From contig JASDFA010000001.1 in the NCBI GenBank assembly GCA_035772735.1, forward strand, positions 58,295,001 through 58,359,000: DNA of 64,000 nucleotides, given 5' to 3'. Source of the DNA: Datura wrightii. Lineage: Eukaryota > Streptophyta > Magnoliopsida > Solanales > Solanaceae. Shown piece after piece: positions 23,371 to 35,056 of the stretch. Numbering within the stretch: the stretch's first letter is position 1; each line of letters opens with the position of its first letter. Below the pieces are notes generated by a model. It was not told where the DNA came from, did not search any database, and worked only from the letters and a program-made list of their open reading frames with translations. The position numbers were made by a program, and so were the translations under genes.

Positions 23371-23525
23371 CTGAAAATATAAGTAAAAAAACAAAATCAA
23401 TATATATGAAAGGGAAATCATTTTATTAATCGAAAAACTTGCTCAAAATTTGACACATTATCCAGGAGAATTTAATGACTTCAAAATTAAATAGTTTATT
23501 TCAAAACAACAAAACTAATCCTTTT
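23371..23525 (-). other. Intron of the Tat/Ogre pol
   Basis: On the minus strand a pyrimidine tract runs into ACTTATATTTTCAG, ending at 23371. The pol frame opens right after it (PSNINHVESEAMACNE) and the preceding coding block ends near 23530 with SRARRASGRFKR. The stretch between is AT-rich and has stops in all frames read. Ogre-like elements are known to splice an intron between protease and reverse transcriptase, and the position and size fit. The 5' splice site was not fixed, so the upper boundary is approximate. Confidence 0.65.
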
Positions 23526-23707
23526 AAATCTACCAGATGCCCGGCGAGCTCTAGACAGAGTGGTTGTCAAGTTGGGGAGTCCTCTTTGAGCTCCAGCTTC
23601 CTGTAGTGGGGCCCCTCCTTCCTCCTCATCAATAATGGCATAAAATTGCCCTCGATTGGCTCTTCCAAGAATAGGTTCCTCAGATTGAGTAGCACAACAT
23701 CTTCTTT
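23526..23707 (-). pseudogene. Tat/Ogre pol exon upstream of the intron (post-protease region)
   Basis: Minus-strand reading gives FYAIIDEEEGG followed by LSRARRASGRFKR, the C-terminal part of the segment after protease in Ogre-like polyproteins. Frames shift once or more within 180 bases. The exon is cut at 23707 by the Del-type LTR; protease and gag of this element are not present further right in the window. Confidence 0.7.
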
Positions 23708-25239
23708 TGTAATACCCCGTAAGTACCTAAGACAAGACTCAGGATTTGAAATGGGAACAACGGAAAAATCAGGGATTTTGACTCAGAATGACTCCTGGTA
23801 AGAGTCGTGGGAAAAAGTAACGACTCATGATGAATACTTAGAGTCTAGGGTCTAGACCACGAGTCAGACCATGAGTCGTGGTATGTGGGTACGACTCGTG
23901 GTCAGTGTCGTGGGGGAGATAAAGTCACGGGTGACATTACGACTCGTGGTAGGGAACAACGAGTTGTGATGGGAGTCGTGGTTAGGATTTGGTAGGTGAA
24001 AGGGGATGATGTCGCGACTGATAGTATGACTCGTGGTAGGACACAATGAGTCATGATATGTAAATTGTGGTAATGTTCAGAGATGTTGTAGGAAGGAACA
24101 GTGGTGACCATGAGTCGTTACTTCGTGTTACGACTCGTGGTATGAGTCGTGGTCACATGCAGTGTTCAATTTTTAGATTTTTCATTAAGGGTATTTTCAT
24201 AATTTCTAAGCTCTAAGGCCTAAACTACATTGTTTTAAGCTTAGTTAAAAGGGTTTTTAAGATTTCTAAACCCATCCTAAGTCATTCTATTCCATGCATG
24301 CATGTTTAGAGTATTTCCTTGGAGATCAAGCTTGAGAAATTCCCTAATGCCTTCTCCAATTCCTTTGGGCTTTTTAGGGAGAGTGCAAGATCAGATTATC
24401 CAGGTATGTAGGGTTGTGAATGAGAGTTCCTCTTCACTCTCATGCCCCAATTCCTCTCTATGTTCATGAATTCAAGTATTAAGTTAAATTTTTATGATCT
24501 TATAGGGTTTTAAGCCCAAATTTATAGATTTATCTTTGATTTGATTATGGGTCAATTTCCTTCATGTTTGAAATGTTGGTTTAGGATTCATGGGCAGATT
24601 TTATATTTAAATTGATTATTTATTTCATGGTTTCAAATTTCAACCATTTTATGCCCAATTATGTAAGGTTTCATGAAAAACCAAGTTATGCTTCTATTAT
24701 GATATTGATTTTACTAAGTCTAAATTATGATTTATGATTCACGTTATGATTTCTCTTTAGGTACTCTTCATGGATTTATGAATATCAAATATATGAATTT
24801 TCACAAGTATGCATGTTCTTCATGATTTGTGAATTTATGACTGTTGGATGACTCACGGGCCCTTATACATGGCTAATCATGTATCTCAAGTATGACCAAG
24901 TATGTTATGATGTATTTGGCCATGAACTTCATGAATGATTACAGGATTACGATATGAGCCTCATGTGCATATTTTTAGGAGCAGTGTCTAGCACTGAGTA
25001 GACCTGGAATTTAGGTAAACCCCATGGTCTCAGAACTATGTGGCACCATAGGTATATACATATATTTATGGATCCCTTGTGATATCACATCATGCACGTA
25101 CCTTGCCTAGCAAGCCTGGGACGACTGGCCCACTTGAGCGAAACTTTGGAGTATCATGCAAGATCTATCATGATGGTGTCGGTTAAGACGAGTTCTGCCA
25201 TTGTTAATCATGATTTATTGCATTTCATATTTATGTTAC
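23708..25239 (+). repeat. Del-type LTR, first part (split by nested element)
   Basis: It starts TGTAATACCCCG directly after Tat exon sequence. The ACGAGTCGT/ACGACTCGT cluster lies at 23780-24150, then CTAAGGCCTAAACTAC (24210) and the GTCTAGCACTGAGTAG block (24987). It is interrupted at GTTAC (25235-25239) by the nested element and resumes at 32999. The joined LTR is about 2160 bases, close to the 2178 of the LTR at 40989-43166. It is the 5' LTR of the outer element because a primer site follows at 33629. Confidence 0.88.
25235..25239. other. Target site duplication GTTAC (left), partner at 32994-32998
   Basis: GTTAC precedes TGTCACGGCC at 25240 and follows GGGCATTACA at 32993. The outer LTR reads on smoothly when one copy and the insert are ignored. 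Confidence 0.93.
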
Positions 25240-27615
25240 TGTCACGGCCGAGTCTACACCTTGGATGTAACACGGTACTTGAAGCCACAAGTGACCCCAA
25301 GTCAACCCTTGGTCTATCATACACTGGTATTTTGAGTAAAAATGCACAGTGGAAATTTGAAATAATACATAACAGCATTTATGAAAAATTAAAGACTGAA
25401 CGTAGAGATTTTAAATATCTAAAAATCTGAAATCAAGTCTGGTCTGAAAGCCATCTAACAGAGGAGTTACTAGGACAAGCCCCCAGCTAACTCTAAGTTT
25501 TAACTGAAAATTATAAAGAAAACTGAAATGAATTAAATAGCGCCCTATGAGGACTCACACTGCTGCTACTGATAGTGAGATCCGAATGAAATCGGCTAAC
25601 GTTGTGGGGTCTGAGAAGCTGCAGCTGTATCATGAAACGATACAACATAAAAGTAAACGTCAATACTTTGAATGTACTGAGTAAGTTAGAGATATAAATA
25701 GTATAAAAGAACTAGTAACTGAACTGAAATGACATGAAATGATCAACTGAAAGTACTAAAAACTGATACAACTGGAATATAGCTAATATGGTCAATAATG
25801 ACCCTGGCTGATGGTTATAAACATGCCCTAAGTCTTGTATACTGAGTTTGGGAGACCACATTGAACTGATATGAACTGAACTGAACAAACTAGTGGGAGA
25901 GTCTTTAACCGACATATAAAGCTAGACATGGAGTCCGATGTATACACTCCACCAGTAGGACCCAATATACCTTGCTAGGGTATAAAGGCATGAACTAGGT
26001 GATCACAAAAGTCTGGGGCAATCAGGCCAAATAATACTGTAACCTACGCTAGCAACATAGTTCTGAGAACTTGAGTGCGCTGGAACCCCGGCCTGCTCGG
26101 TGATAAGTCCTACTCCCACTGGAAAACCTAAACTGAACTACTAGGCTGATAGCTCGAAACTGGGGCCAAAGACTAGTCAGGAATATATAATTGAAAGTAC
26201 CCTGAGAGTCTTATCGGACCAGATTCTGAAACTAGGTTCTAGACTTGTTAGAGCTGCTTATTTGGAAGCATCGTAACCGTCTAAGAACAAACTGTAACTA
26301 AAATGCGGTCCTGGGGCTGTTCAGAGCTATATAACTAGAATTTCATGACCATCTAATGGACCAAATAACTATAATCTGTGTATGATTCTGATAACTGAGA
26401 GGCACCACTGACACCTCAGAAAAAGACTGAAGTCAAACAGATCAGTTGACAATTTTCAGAATGATTCTGAAGAGATTCTACGTTCTAACTGGACTGAACT
26501 ACTAAGCAGCTCATAGAGAACTCAACTCGTTCCCACAACACGGGAATTCCATAATATGGCAAAAATTCAAGAATTAAAGAAATCTCATCCGACAAGGCTA
26601 AAATCATTCTTATAAATGGAATATTTTCTCAAAATATATATAATTAGAATTACTAGGAAATTCATCCCAAAACATTCTTTATTCACTAGACGAAATTTAA
26701 TAAGCAAAAATCATTACTCGAAAGTTAGGGCTTAAATTCACTTTTGTACGAACATTGACAATTTAATTAGGAACTGATAAAGATAATATGGAAAATCAAC
26801 ATGGATATTATCCAAGGCGAATTAACAAAAAATAACATGAAATTCATTCATATTCGAAAGGTCAAGGCTAAAACTGATAGGGAGATTATGGGAAGATTTG
26901 GGGGGACACAAGGGAAGAATAATTCCCTTGTTGAATTCCCACATACCTGACTAAAATCCTTCCGAAGGAGAAGCTTGAGCTGCTGCAAGAGATGAGAAGC
27001 CCTAGTCTTGCTTGGAGGGTTCTTGAGAGGAGAACTTTCGATGTTTCTGAGAACTGAGAGTGGGGAATGAGAAATGAACCATTTTCCCCCACTAAAACGT
27101 CTGAAATTATTACTAAAACAACGTAGTTTAAGGCTTGAAAGAGTATAAAATTACGAATTAGCCCTTAGAAATTCACTGGGAAAAACTGCCAAGTGCCCCT
27201 AACGGGTGACCTAACGGGTCGTGGTGGCTGACCACGACTCGTGGTCACTCCTGTCAGGTACACTAGCTAAAAACTCAATAAGGCTGGTAACGTGGGACAT
27301 AACGAGTCGTTACTGGGGACCACGACTCGTTGCCTCCACCCGTCAAGGACACTGGTCAACAAAAGTATTCCTAAATCAGGCCTAACCATGAGTGACCTAA
27401 CGGGTCGTGGTCAGTGACCACAATTCGTGAAGTCCCTCATTGGGTACACTAACTCCCCTATTGAAATTATTAATCCTCCTTCTCACGGCTCAGCTGACGA
27501 GTCGTGAGGTCACTTAACGACTCGTTAGGTGGGTCGTCCTAAAACTTTTCTGCAGCTTTTTCAGATTTCCTGATTTAAGTCCCGGAATTAGATTTTGAGT
27601 TTTCGGGGCATTACA
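25240..27615 (-). repeat. 3' LTR of the nested Del-type element
   Basis: Termini on the plus strand are TGTCACGGCCGAG and GGGGCATTACA, 2376 bases. The dyad cluster lies at 27185-27535, with CCACGACTCGTGG at 27232-27244, 75-430 bases from the LTR start. The 26530-27615 part recurs at 31944-32993. It contains no gene; the ORFs at 25712-25915 and 26886-27092 overlap LTR sequence repeated elsewhere. Confidence 0.92.
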
Positions 27616-27860
27616 ATATCTCCCCCTTGTAAATATTCATCCTCAAATGTTAGAAAACACATACGAAGCAGAAAAATAGCAATCAAACTTTCCAAATACT
27701 ACTCATTTAACTCCAAAACTGCCGGAATGACTACCTAAGTTTCAAAATACATAACTGAACTGAATTTACTTTTGATACACATATCCAAAGTCGTAAAAGA
27801 AACTTACGCACAAGTATTGAATTCAAAAACTAGATCAGATCCTAAGGAAAAACTAGTATT
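27616..27860 (-). other. Polypurine tract and 3' UTR of the nested Del-type element
   Basis: Read on the minus strand, ATTTGAGGATGAATATTTAC is followed by AAGGGGGAGATAT and then the LTR start TGTAATGCC. The same GGGGAGATA-tract precedes the LTR at 40989, where the text also has ATTTGAGGATGAATGTTC. It primes plus-strand DNA synthesis in this family. The remaining 200 bases carry no gene. Confidence 0.85.
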
Positions 27861-29065
27861 TCAAGCTATAACAGAGTCGGTAGAGAACAAGTGCAGGTAT
27901 TTGGCCATCATATCCACTTCGGCCTCCCACGTAGCTCCCTCAACCTGCTGATTTAACCATAAGACCTTGACTGAAGCTATTTCCTCATTCCTCAACTTAC
28001 AAACCTTATGGTCAATGATCTGGACTAGTACCTCCTCATATGAGAGACTATCCTTTATTCCCACGCTGTCCAATAGCACAACTGAGGTTGGATCTCTGAT
28101 GCACTTCTTCAAAAGTGACACATGGAAAGCTGGATGTACAACTGCTAGTTCTGAAGGTAACTCTAGCTCATAGGCCACATTGCAGATATGCTTCAAAATT
28201 CTATAAGGTCCCACATACCTCGGACTAAGCTTCCCTTTCTTTCCTAACCTCATCACCCCTTTTATGGGCGGAATTTTCAGTTATACCCAGTCACCAACTG
28301 CAAACTCCAACTCTCTTCTCCACACATTGAAATAAGATTTCTGGCGGCTCTGAGCTATTTTCAACCTTTCTCAGATGAGCTGAACTTTTTGCATTGCCTC
28401 GTGAATCGAGTCTGGACCTATCAAGGTAGCTTCACAAACTTTAAACCACCCGATAGGAGATCTACACCTTCTACCATACAATGCTTCAAATGGGGCCATA
28501 TGGATACTAGAATGGTAGCTGTTGTTGTACGCAAACTCGATAAGAGGAAAGTGGTCATCCCGATTGCCCTTAGCATATCTTCTATGGTCTGAATGGTCCA
28601 CTCCGCTTGTCAATCGGTCTGCAGGTGAAAAGCGGTGTTGAGTTTTACCTGAGTGCCTAGTCCCTACTAAAAGGACTTTCCGAAGTGTGAGGTGAACTGC
28701 GTTCCCCTATCTGAAATGGTAGCCAAAGGCACCCCACGGAGTCTGACTAACTCTCGAATGTAAAGTTTGGCATTGTCCTCAGCTGAGTCTGTGGTTTTAA
28801 CAGGGAGGAAATGAGCTGACTTAGTCATTCGATCTACTACCACACAGATTGAATCATGCTGTTGGCGAGTCTGAGGTAGACCTGTAATGAAATTCATATT
28901 CACTTCTTCCCACTTCCACGTGGGTATACTAATATCTTGGTTCATGCCTTCTAGCCTTTGATGCTCTATCTTGACTTGCCGGCAGTTAAAGCACTTGGCT
29001 ACGAATTCAGCAATGTCTCTTTTCATGCCGTTCAACCAGTAAATATCCCACAAATCGCAGTACAT
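27861..29065 (-). pseudogene. Del-type integrase with C-terminal chromodomain
   Basis: The catalytic core is read at 29065-28613: the zinc-binding pair CFNCRQVK (near 28985), a first core block FITGLPQTRQQHDSICVVVD and VDRMTKSAHFLPVKT, and the second Asp in ISDRGTQFTSHF (near 28690). After a frame change the segment WTIQ...GNRDDHFPLIEFAYNNSYHSS and GRRCRSPIGWF follow (28613-28371). The 28256-27861 frame holds SPRYVGPYRILKH and a chromodomain-like tail KVLWLNQQVEGATWEAEVDM. In chromoviruses this domain steers insertion toward particular chromatin. Stops and frame changes near 28640 and 28300 make it non-functional. Identification is secure because the same segment, diverged, is at 39793-40680. 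Confidence 0.95.
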
Positions 29066-30800
29066 TTTGGTAGCACCGGGGTCAATGGTGTATCTCGAGC
29101 TGTGTGCCTCAGCCAGTATCTACTGTCTCAACTCACCAACATCCGGTACACATAATCTTCCCTGGTAATGGAGTACAGCATCTCCCCCCTTAGAGAAAGC
29201 GTCAACCTCCTTTCTAAGAACTGTTTCTTTAAGTTTAAGTAGGACTAAATCTTCAACTTTTCTGGACTTAACTTCAACTACTAAGGATGAATTCAACCCG
29301 CTTTGCATTACCACACCACCTTCAGCTGAATCCACCAACTGCACCCCTAATCGGGTGAGTCTCTGAACATTCCTTGCTAACTCCTTTTTGTCTTCCTCAA
29401 TGTGAGTCACACTCCCTATTGACCATCTGCTTAGGGTGTTAACCACCACATTGGCTTTGCCCGGGTGGTACAGTACACTCATGTCATAGTCTTTTAGCAA
29501 CTCCGACCACCTTCTCTAGCACAGATTTAGATCTTTCTGGCTCAGCACGTACTGAAGACTCTTATGATCCATAAATACATCTACGTTAGCTCCATATAAG
29601 TAATGCCTCCATATTTTTAGCGCAAACACCACCTTGCCATCTCCAAGTCATGAGTTGGATAATTCTTCTCATGAACCTTGAGCTGTCTGGAGGCGTAAGC
29701 TGTCACTTTGCCTCGCTGCAGCAGAATGCAACCTAGTCAAACCCTGGAAGCGTCACAATAAACAACCAATCCATCTGTTCCTTCTAGCAAGGTAAAAACT
29801 GGAGCAGTATTGAGTCGAGTCTTCAACTCCTGCAAACTCTTTTCACACTCATACGACCACTAAAATTTCACCTTCTTCGTGTTAACCTAGTCAGAGCAGA
29901 TGCTATCGAGGAGAAGCCTTCCAAAAACCATTGGTAATAACATGTTAAGCCCAAGAAACTCCTGATTTTAGTAGGAGAGGTAGGTCTGAGTCAATCCTTC
30001 ACTGTTGCTATCTTGTGAGGTTCTACTTGTATTCCTTCACCCGAGATCACATGACCTAAGAAAGGCACGGACTTTAACCAAAATTCGCACTTGCTGAACT
30101 TGGCGAATAACTGGCGGTCCTTGACTGTCTGTAATGCTAATCTTAGGTGGTTGGCATGCTCTTCCTCATTTCTGGAGTATACTAGAATGTCGTCGATAAA
30201 TACGATGACGAACATATCCAAATAATGCTTGAATACTCTGTTCATTAAGTCCAAGAAGGCTGTTGGGGCATTTTTTAGCCCAAAGGACATTACCATAAAT
30301 TCTTAGTAACCATACTGAATTATGAATGTTGTTTTCGGTATGTCACAGTCTCTGACCCTTAACTGATGGTACCCTGACCTGAGATCTATCTTGGAGAAAC
30401 AACTGGCTCCTTGAAGTTAGTTGAATAGATCATCAATTCTGGGTAGAGGGAACTTGTTCTTAAATATGATCTTGTTCAGCTGATGGTAATCTATGAATAT
30501 TCTGAGGGTATCATCTTTCTTACGCATGAATAGAACTGGAGCACCTCAAGGAGAGATGATGGGTCTGATAAAACCCTTGTCAAGAAGGTCACTTAGCTGC
30601 TCCTTCAACTCCTTAAGCTCATCTAGAGCCATTCTGTAAGGAGGGATGGAGATATACTGAGTATTTGGGAGGAGATCTATTTCGAAGTGTATTTCCTATT
30701 CAGGGGGAACTCCGGGAAGATCCTCAGGAAAAACATCTGAGAACTCACTGACTACTAGAACTGACTGGATGTTTGGGGTCTTGAGTTGGAATTCTTAAGC
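29066..30800 (-). pseudogene. Del-type reverse transcriptase and RNase H
   Basis: On the minus strand the RT start is degraded near 30700-30300 (SGYHQLRVRD, then IIQYGY followed by a stop where the family has a Tyr or His). The frame at 30296-29991 carries MVMSFGLKNAPTAFLDLMNR and the catalytic FIDD at 30200-30189, then FSKCEFWLKSVPFLGHVIS. RNase H spans about 29990-29500 with several frame changes (KVVFALKIWRHYLYG-like text near 29620). The frame at 29500-29120 is the RNase H end (YHPGKANVVVNTLSR) running into the integrase start. At least four breaks are visible. It would have made cDNA and removed the RNA template. Confidence 0.92.
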
Positions 30801-31943
30801 CGAACCAGATGACATATACATCCTTTGGAGATGAGTTTCTAGGCCTTAAGGTAGGAAATAAACCTACCCTTAGGAACTGAACTGCTGCCCATCCATTCTA
30901 ACACTGGCTCATTGGGAAACTGGAACTTGACAACTCTAGTTCTGTAATCGACGGAGGCATAGAAGGAGTGTAACCAATCTATGCCGAGAATAAGGTCAAA
31001 GTCGACCATGTCAAACTCTGCAAGATCAACTCGAATAACTTTACTTAGGACTGAGACTGGGCAGTTCTATACACCCGACTGGCTCAAACTGACTCGCCAA
31101 CTAGGGTGGAGAAAATGGTTCTGAGAGGACTTCTGGACAGATGCTGAACTAGACTGCTATATAGGGAGTCACAAATAAAAGAGTGGCTCTTGGATCTAGG
31201 AGGGCATACAAGTCTAGGTGAAAGAGACGTAACATACCTGTAACTACGTTAGGAGAGCTTTCCTGATTCCGACAGAGCATAGAAATGATTTTGGCACTGA
31301 TCGCCATCTGTACCAAAAGTGTTGTCCTGCTAAGCTGGTCGGCCTGCTGGAACTGATGATGTGGTAGATTGTGATCTCCCTCGCCCTGCTGACTGCACTC
31401 CTTAAGCCGGTGTCCAAGTTGTCCACACCCAAAAGCCCTCTCATCCCTGAAGGCATTCTCCCGTGTGGTTCCTACCACACATGGGGCAAGCTGGATACCT
31501 AGTCCCCATACTGCGAGTCTAAGACTGAGTGCCAGATGATCTACCCCTCCGATCCTAGCAGGACCGAAAGGTTGGGGCGCTGGATGGACTAGGTGCTAGG
31601 GTTTTGCGCTGCTGTTGCTACTGCTGCTGTTGTGGGCGGCTACCAGTCCTTGCCCTTTTGTTCTTACTCTCCATATCCTTCAAATTTTCACCCTCAATCT
31701 ATTGGGCATAGAAAATCAAGCTAGAAAGGTCCATGTCCTTAATCAGCATCGCGGTCCTGCACTCCTTGAGGACCAAATTTGATACTCCATTTAAAAACTT
31801 CAGCATGCGAGCCCTTGGCTCGGCTACCATCTCTGGAGCATACTTAGACTTCCTAGTAAACTCTAGAGCATACTCCTCCACAATTATTTTGCCCTGACTC
31901 AAATTCATAAACTCCGCCATCTTTCCCTCCCTCAGCTCCCTCA
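30801..31943 (-). pseudogene. Del-type gag C-terminal part, zinc knuckle and protease
   Basis: Gag is visible at 31943-31699 (LREGKMAEFMNLSQGKIIVE, YALEFTRKSKYAPEMVAEP). A zinc-knuckle-like AFGCGQLGHRLKEC follows at about 31440-31399; the first Cys of CX2CX4HX4C reads Ala. The protease motif is YALLDPRATLLFVTPYIAV (about 31215-31150), where Gly after Asp-Pro has become Arg. 31150-30801 is the protease remainder and linker with stops. The gag N-terminal half is absent: gag joins LTR sequence at about 31944. Coat protein and protease are thus both disabled. Confidence 0.88.
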
Positions 31944-32993
31944 TTCCCACAACAGGAGAATTCCATAATATGGCAAAAATTCAAGAATTAAATAAATCTC
32001 ATCCGACAATGGAATATTTTCTCAACATATATATAATAAGAATTACTAGAAAATTCATCCCAAAACATTCTATTCACTAGATGAAATTTAATAAGCAAAA
32101 ATCATTACTCGAAAGTTAGGGCTTAAATTCACTTTTGTATGAACATTGACAATTTAAGTAGGAACTGATAAAAATAATATGGACAATCAACATGGATATT
32201 ATCCTAGGAAAAATTAATGAAAAATAACATGAAATTCATTCGTATTCGAAAGCTCAAGGCTAAAACTGATAGGGAAATTATGGGAAGATTTTGGGGGACA
32301 CAGGGGAAGAACAATTCTTTTGTTGAATTCCCACATACCTGACTAAAATCCTTCTGGAGGAGAAGCTTGAGCTGCTGCAAGAGAAGAGAAGCCTTAGTCT
32401 TGCTTGGAGGGTTCTTGAGAGGAGAACTTTCGATGTTTTTGAGAATTGAGAGTGGGGAATGAGGAATGAACCATTTCCCCCCCCTAAAATGTCTGAAATT
32501 ATTACTAAAATGATGTAGTTTAAATCTTGGGAGAGTAGAAAATTAGGAATTAGCCCTTAAAAATTCGCTGGGAAAAACTGCTAGGTGCCCCTAACGGGTC
32601 GTGGTGGCTGATCAAGACTCGTGGTCACTCCTGTCAGGTACACTGGCTAAAAACTCAATAAGGCTGGTACTAGGGACATAACGAGTCATTACTGGGGACC
32701 ACGACTCGTTTCCCCCACCCGTCAAGTACAATGGTCAACAAAAGTATTCCTAACTCAGGCCGACCACGAGTGACCCAACGGGTCATGGTCAGTGACCACG
32801 ACTCTTGAAGTCCCTCATGTCGTACACTTCCTCCCCTCTTTAAATTATTAATCCTCCTTCTCACGGCTCACCTAACGAGTCATGAGGTCACTTAACGACT
32901 CGTTAGGTCAGTCGTTCTGAAGCTTTTCTATAGCTTTTCCAAATTTCCTTATTTAAGTCCTGGAATTAGATTTTGAGTTTTCGGGGCATTACA
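31944..32993 (-). repeat. Truncated 5' LTR of the nested Del-type element
   Basis: It matches 26530-27615 base by base with few changes and small gaps (for example TTCCCACAACA...GGAATTCC at 31944 and 26530; CTGACTAAAATCCTTC at 32339 and 26947). The outer end ATTACA at 32993 is intact and followed by the target copy. The inner 1.3 kb, corresponding to 25240-26529, is deleted together with the primer site and gag start. Confidence 0.92.
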
Positions 32994-32998
32994 GTTAC

Positions 32999-33628
32999 TT
33001 TGGCCCAAGTTATGCTTTTATAAGGTATCTTTTATGACTACAATTATGTCTAGATTATGAATGGTTTGAAACCTTGAGCCCTCATGTTTATATTATGATA
33101 TTTACTTCATGATTATGCTATCCTACTCTTATGAACTCTTATGTATTTTAACTATCTGTTCTTACTTACCTTGTATACTAAGTACATTCCAAGTACTAAT
33201 TGCATACCCTATGCTGTATCATTTCATGATACAGGTCTAAGGGATCAGTCTCAGCCGCATCATTAGTCCTACTTTCCTTTCAGGTTTGTTTTAGCCAGCG
33301 TTGGTGAGTCCTCATCCTTCGAGGACATCCAATTATCCATTTTTATGTTATTTCAGTTCCAGACTTTTATCAAGCTAGTTGGGGATACTATCCCATCATC
33401 TCATTAGTTATGTTAGAGGCTTTTCAGACAATATGTAGGAAATCAGCTTGTAATTACTAACTCTGTTTTAGTTTGATGTATACAGACTTCCACATAAGCA
33501 TATTTTATTATTTCAATTTCCATTTGTTGTATACTCTTAGTCACTATGTTCCTGCCATGGATCAACTTGGAGCCTCTCGGTGTTCCTTGTCCTGTATCTC
33601 TATCCGGGCCTATGTTCAGGTCGTGACA
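32999..33628 (+). repeat. Del-type LTR, second part (continues 23708-25239)
   Basis: After the second GTTAC the outer LTR resumes and ends CAGGTCGTGACA at 33628. It contains the GTTGGTGAGTCCTCATCC block (33301) and TTAGAGGCTTTTCAGACA (33414), both shared with the LTR at 40989-43166. It carries no gene. Confidence 0.88.
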
Positions 33629-33645
33629 AACTTGGTATCAGAGCA
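33629..33645 (+). other. Primer-binding site for initiator tRNA-Met
   Basis: AACTTGGTATCAGAGCA follows the LTR end directly. TGGTATCAGAGC complements the 3' end of plant initiator methionine tRNA, the usual primer of chromoviruses. It marks 23708-33628 as a 5' LTR. Confidence 0.93.
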
Positions 33646-33869
33646 TTAGGTTTCAATGTGTCCTAGGGTGTCTAAAAGCCATGTTAAGTAGAGTATTTTA
33701 AAAGTGTGTGAAGCGTACCACACTTATGACGAAGAGGCTAGGAAACATTTTAGGAAATTCCCTTCTTTCATGATTTATTTCGTGCGATGAAATGTCTCTC
33801 TATCCTTCTAACTCATGCTATATGCATTTATAGAATCATGCCTCCTCGCGAGTTAATGGAACACGAAAC
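33646..33869 (+). pseudogene. Leader and first codons of Del-type gag
   Basis: The leader contains CCTAGGGTGTCT (33662), shared with CCTAGGGAGTCT after the Tekay primer site at 57489. A start codon at 33838-33840 opens MPPRELMEHETGVERN, the position and Met-Pro-Pro-Arg beginning known for gag in this group. It is cut after about 11 codons by the Athila-like block. No further gag of this element is seen. Confidence 0.65.
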
Positions 33870-35056
33870 AGGAGTGGAGCGAAATCCTAGATGTAGCTGC
33901 ACTTAGAACTTGATCTTAGGCTCTTTTTTGTTAAGTCACTTCACCCAAAATGACCACCTTGAACATTAACCGTTGATAGCCAATGTTTGAGCCTTGGACC
34001 CTTTCTTTGAAAACACATAACAAGCCTTAGACCACATTTTTTATCCTTCTCTTTGGCATCAATCCTCCCTAATTGCTAGCGATGAAACAATGAAAAATGG
34101 GTCTTGAAGTCCAATAAATGGGAAGCAAGAAGGGAATGAATGTGAAATAAGGCAAAAGCCTAAGTTTGAGGGTTAGCAAGAGTAGAGGGAAAATGAGAAG
34201 CCTAAAATTGAGGTAACACCAAAATTGTGATGAGATAAGTGAATCAATGGTGTGAAAACCCTCGAATCATCAAATGAGGAAGAACAGTTAATAGGTTCTA
34301 TCTCTTGCATAGTTAAGGCTGCATGTGAAATTCGTAGATGTTATAAGGGTGGCTCGTGTTACACAAAAGATGAAGATGATGAACAAGGAAAAATAAGGTG
34401 GAGTGATCTAAACAAGATGTTGGGATACTACAAGCATTTATAAAGGCATTAGGGAGGCATTAGTCTCTAAAGCCAAACATGTATCTACCCTTAGCCCTAG
34501 CCTTCACTACGACACACAAGTCCTAACTGATTTTGAGTGCAGTTGCTCTACATTAGTGGCGAATTACACGAAGGGCAATCCTATGGGTTGAGTTGTGTGC
34601 ATCAAGATTTCTTTTGATAGAGTGAGTGTGATAATCTCTTTCTACAATCCCTTGTGTGTATGCATTGATTTTGAGAGTGGTATCATTCCTTTTGAGGACA
34701 CAATTGCATAAGGTAAAATATGCATAAGGCATGAGAAATGCAATCTCTAAGGAAAACTTTGAATGTGCAATGATTAAGAATTGAGATGCTATATGTACTT
34801 CATGGATAAGCTATGCCCTCATTTTGCAAAATGAAAGCACTTGTGAATCATGTTTTTGAATTGTGGTGGCCTCTTGAAACTTTTCCATTTTTATTTTTAG
34901 GGGAATTTGCTTCTCTTTTTATGTGAGTTGGTGAGCATTTTTTGGTTGTCATGAATTAAGTGGTCATTGATGTATAAACTCATGTGGAGTGGCATGTTTC
35001 TCAACTGATAAGAACTGCATTACTTGAGGACAAGCTATGGTTCAAGTTTGGGGGTT
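33870..35056 (+). repeat. Athila-like 3' region, copy 1 (upstream of LTR 1)
   Basis: It begins AAATCCTAGATGTAG and is homologous to 37208-38399 (AAATCCTAGAGGTAGTTGG). Both contain CATCCTCCCTAATTG, GGTCTTGAAG(T/C)CCAA and GGACAAGC(T/A)ATGGTTCAAG. The last bases, AGTTTGGGGGT (35045-35055), form the polypurine tract for LTR 1. It is non-coding; the ORF at 34252-34443 aligns to non-coding sequence in copy 2 with gaps and is rejected as a gene. Confidence 0.75.

Larger units (their letters stand above)
25240..32993 (-). mobile_element. Nested Del-type chromovirus, 7.75 kb, internally deleted
   Basis: This is a complete insertion bounded by GTTAC target copies. On the minus strand the order is: truncated 5' LTR (32993-31944), gag, protease, RT, RNase H, integrase with chromodomain (31943-27861), polypurine tract (near 27616-27630) and full 3' LTR (27615-25240). 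The LTR copies are very similar where they overlap, for example around 26900 and 32290, so insertion was relatively recent compared with its surroundings. The inner half of the 5' LTR, the primer site and the gag start are gone, so it cannot move by itself. Confidence 0.93.

Noticed and set aside
34252..34443. 63-codon ORF as a small gene
   Set aside because: Its homologous stretch at 37570-37750 has gaps and stops; it is Athila-like 3' UTR.
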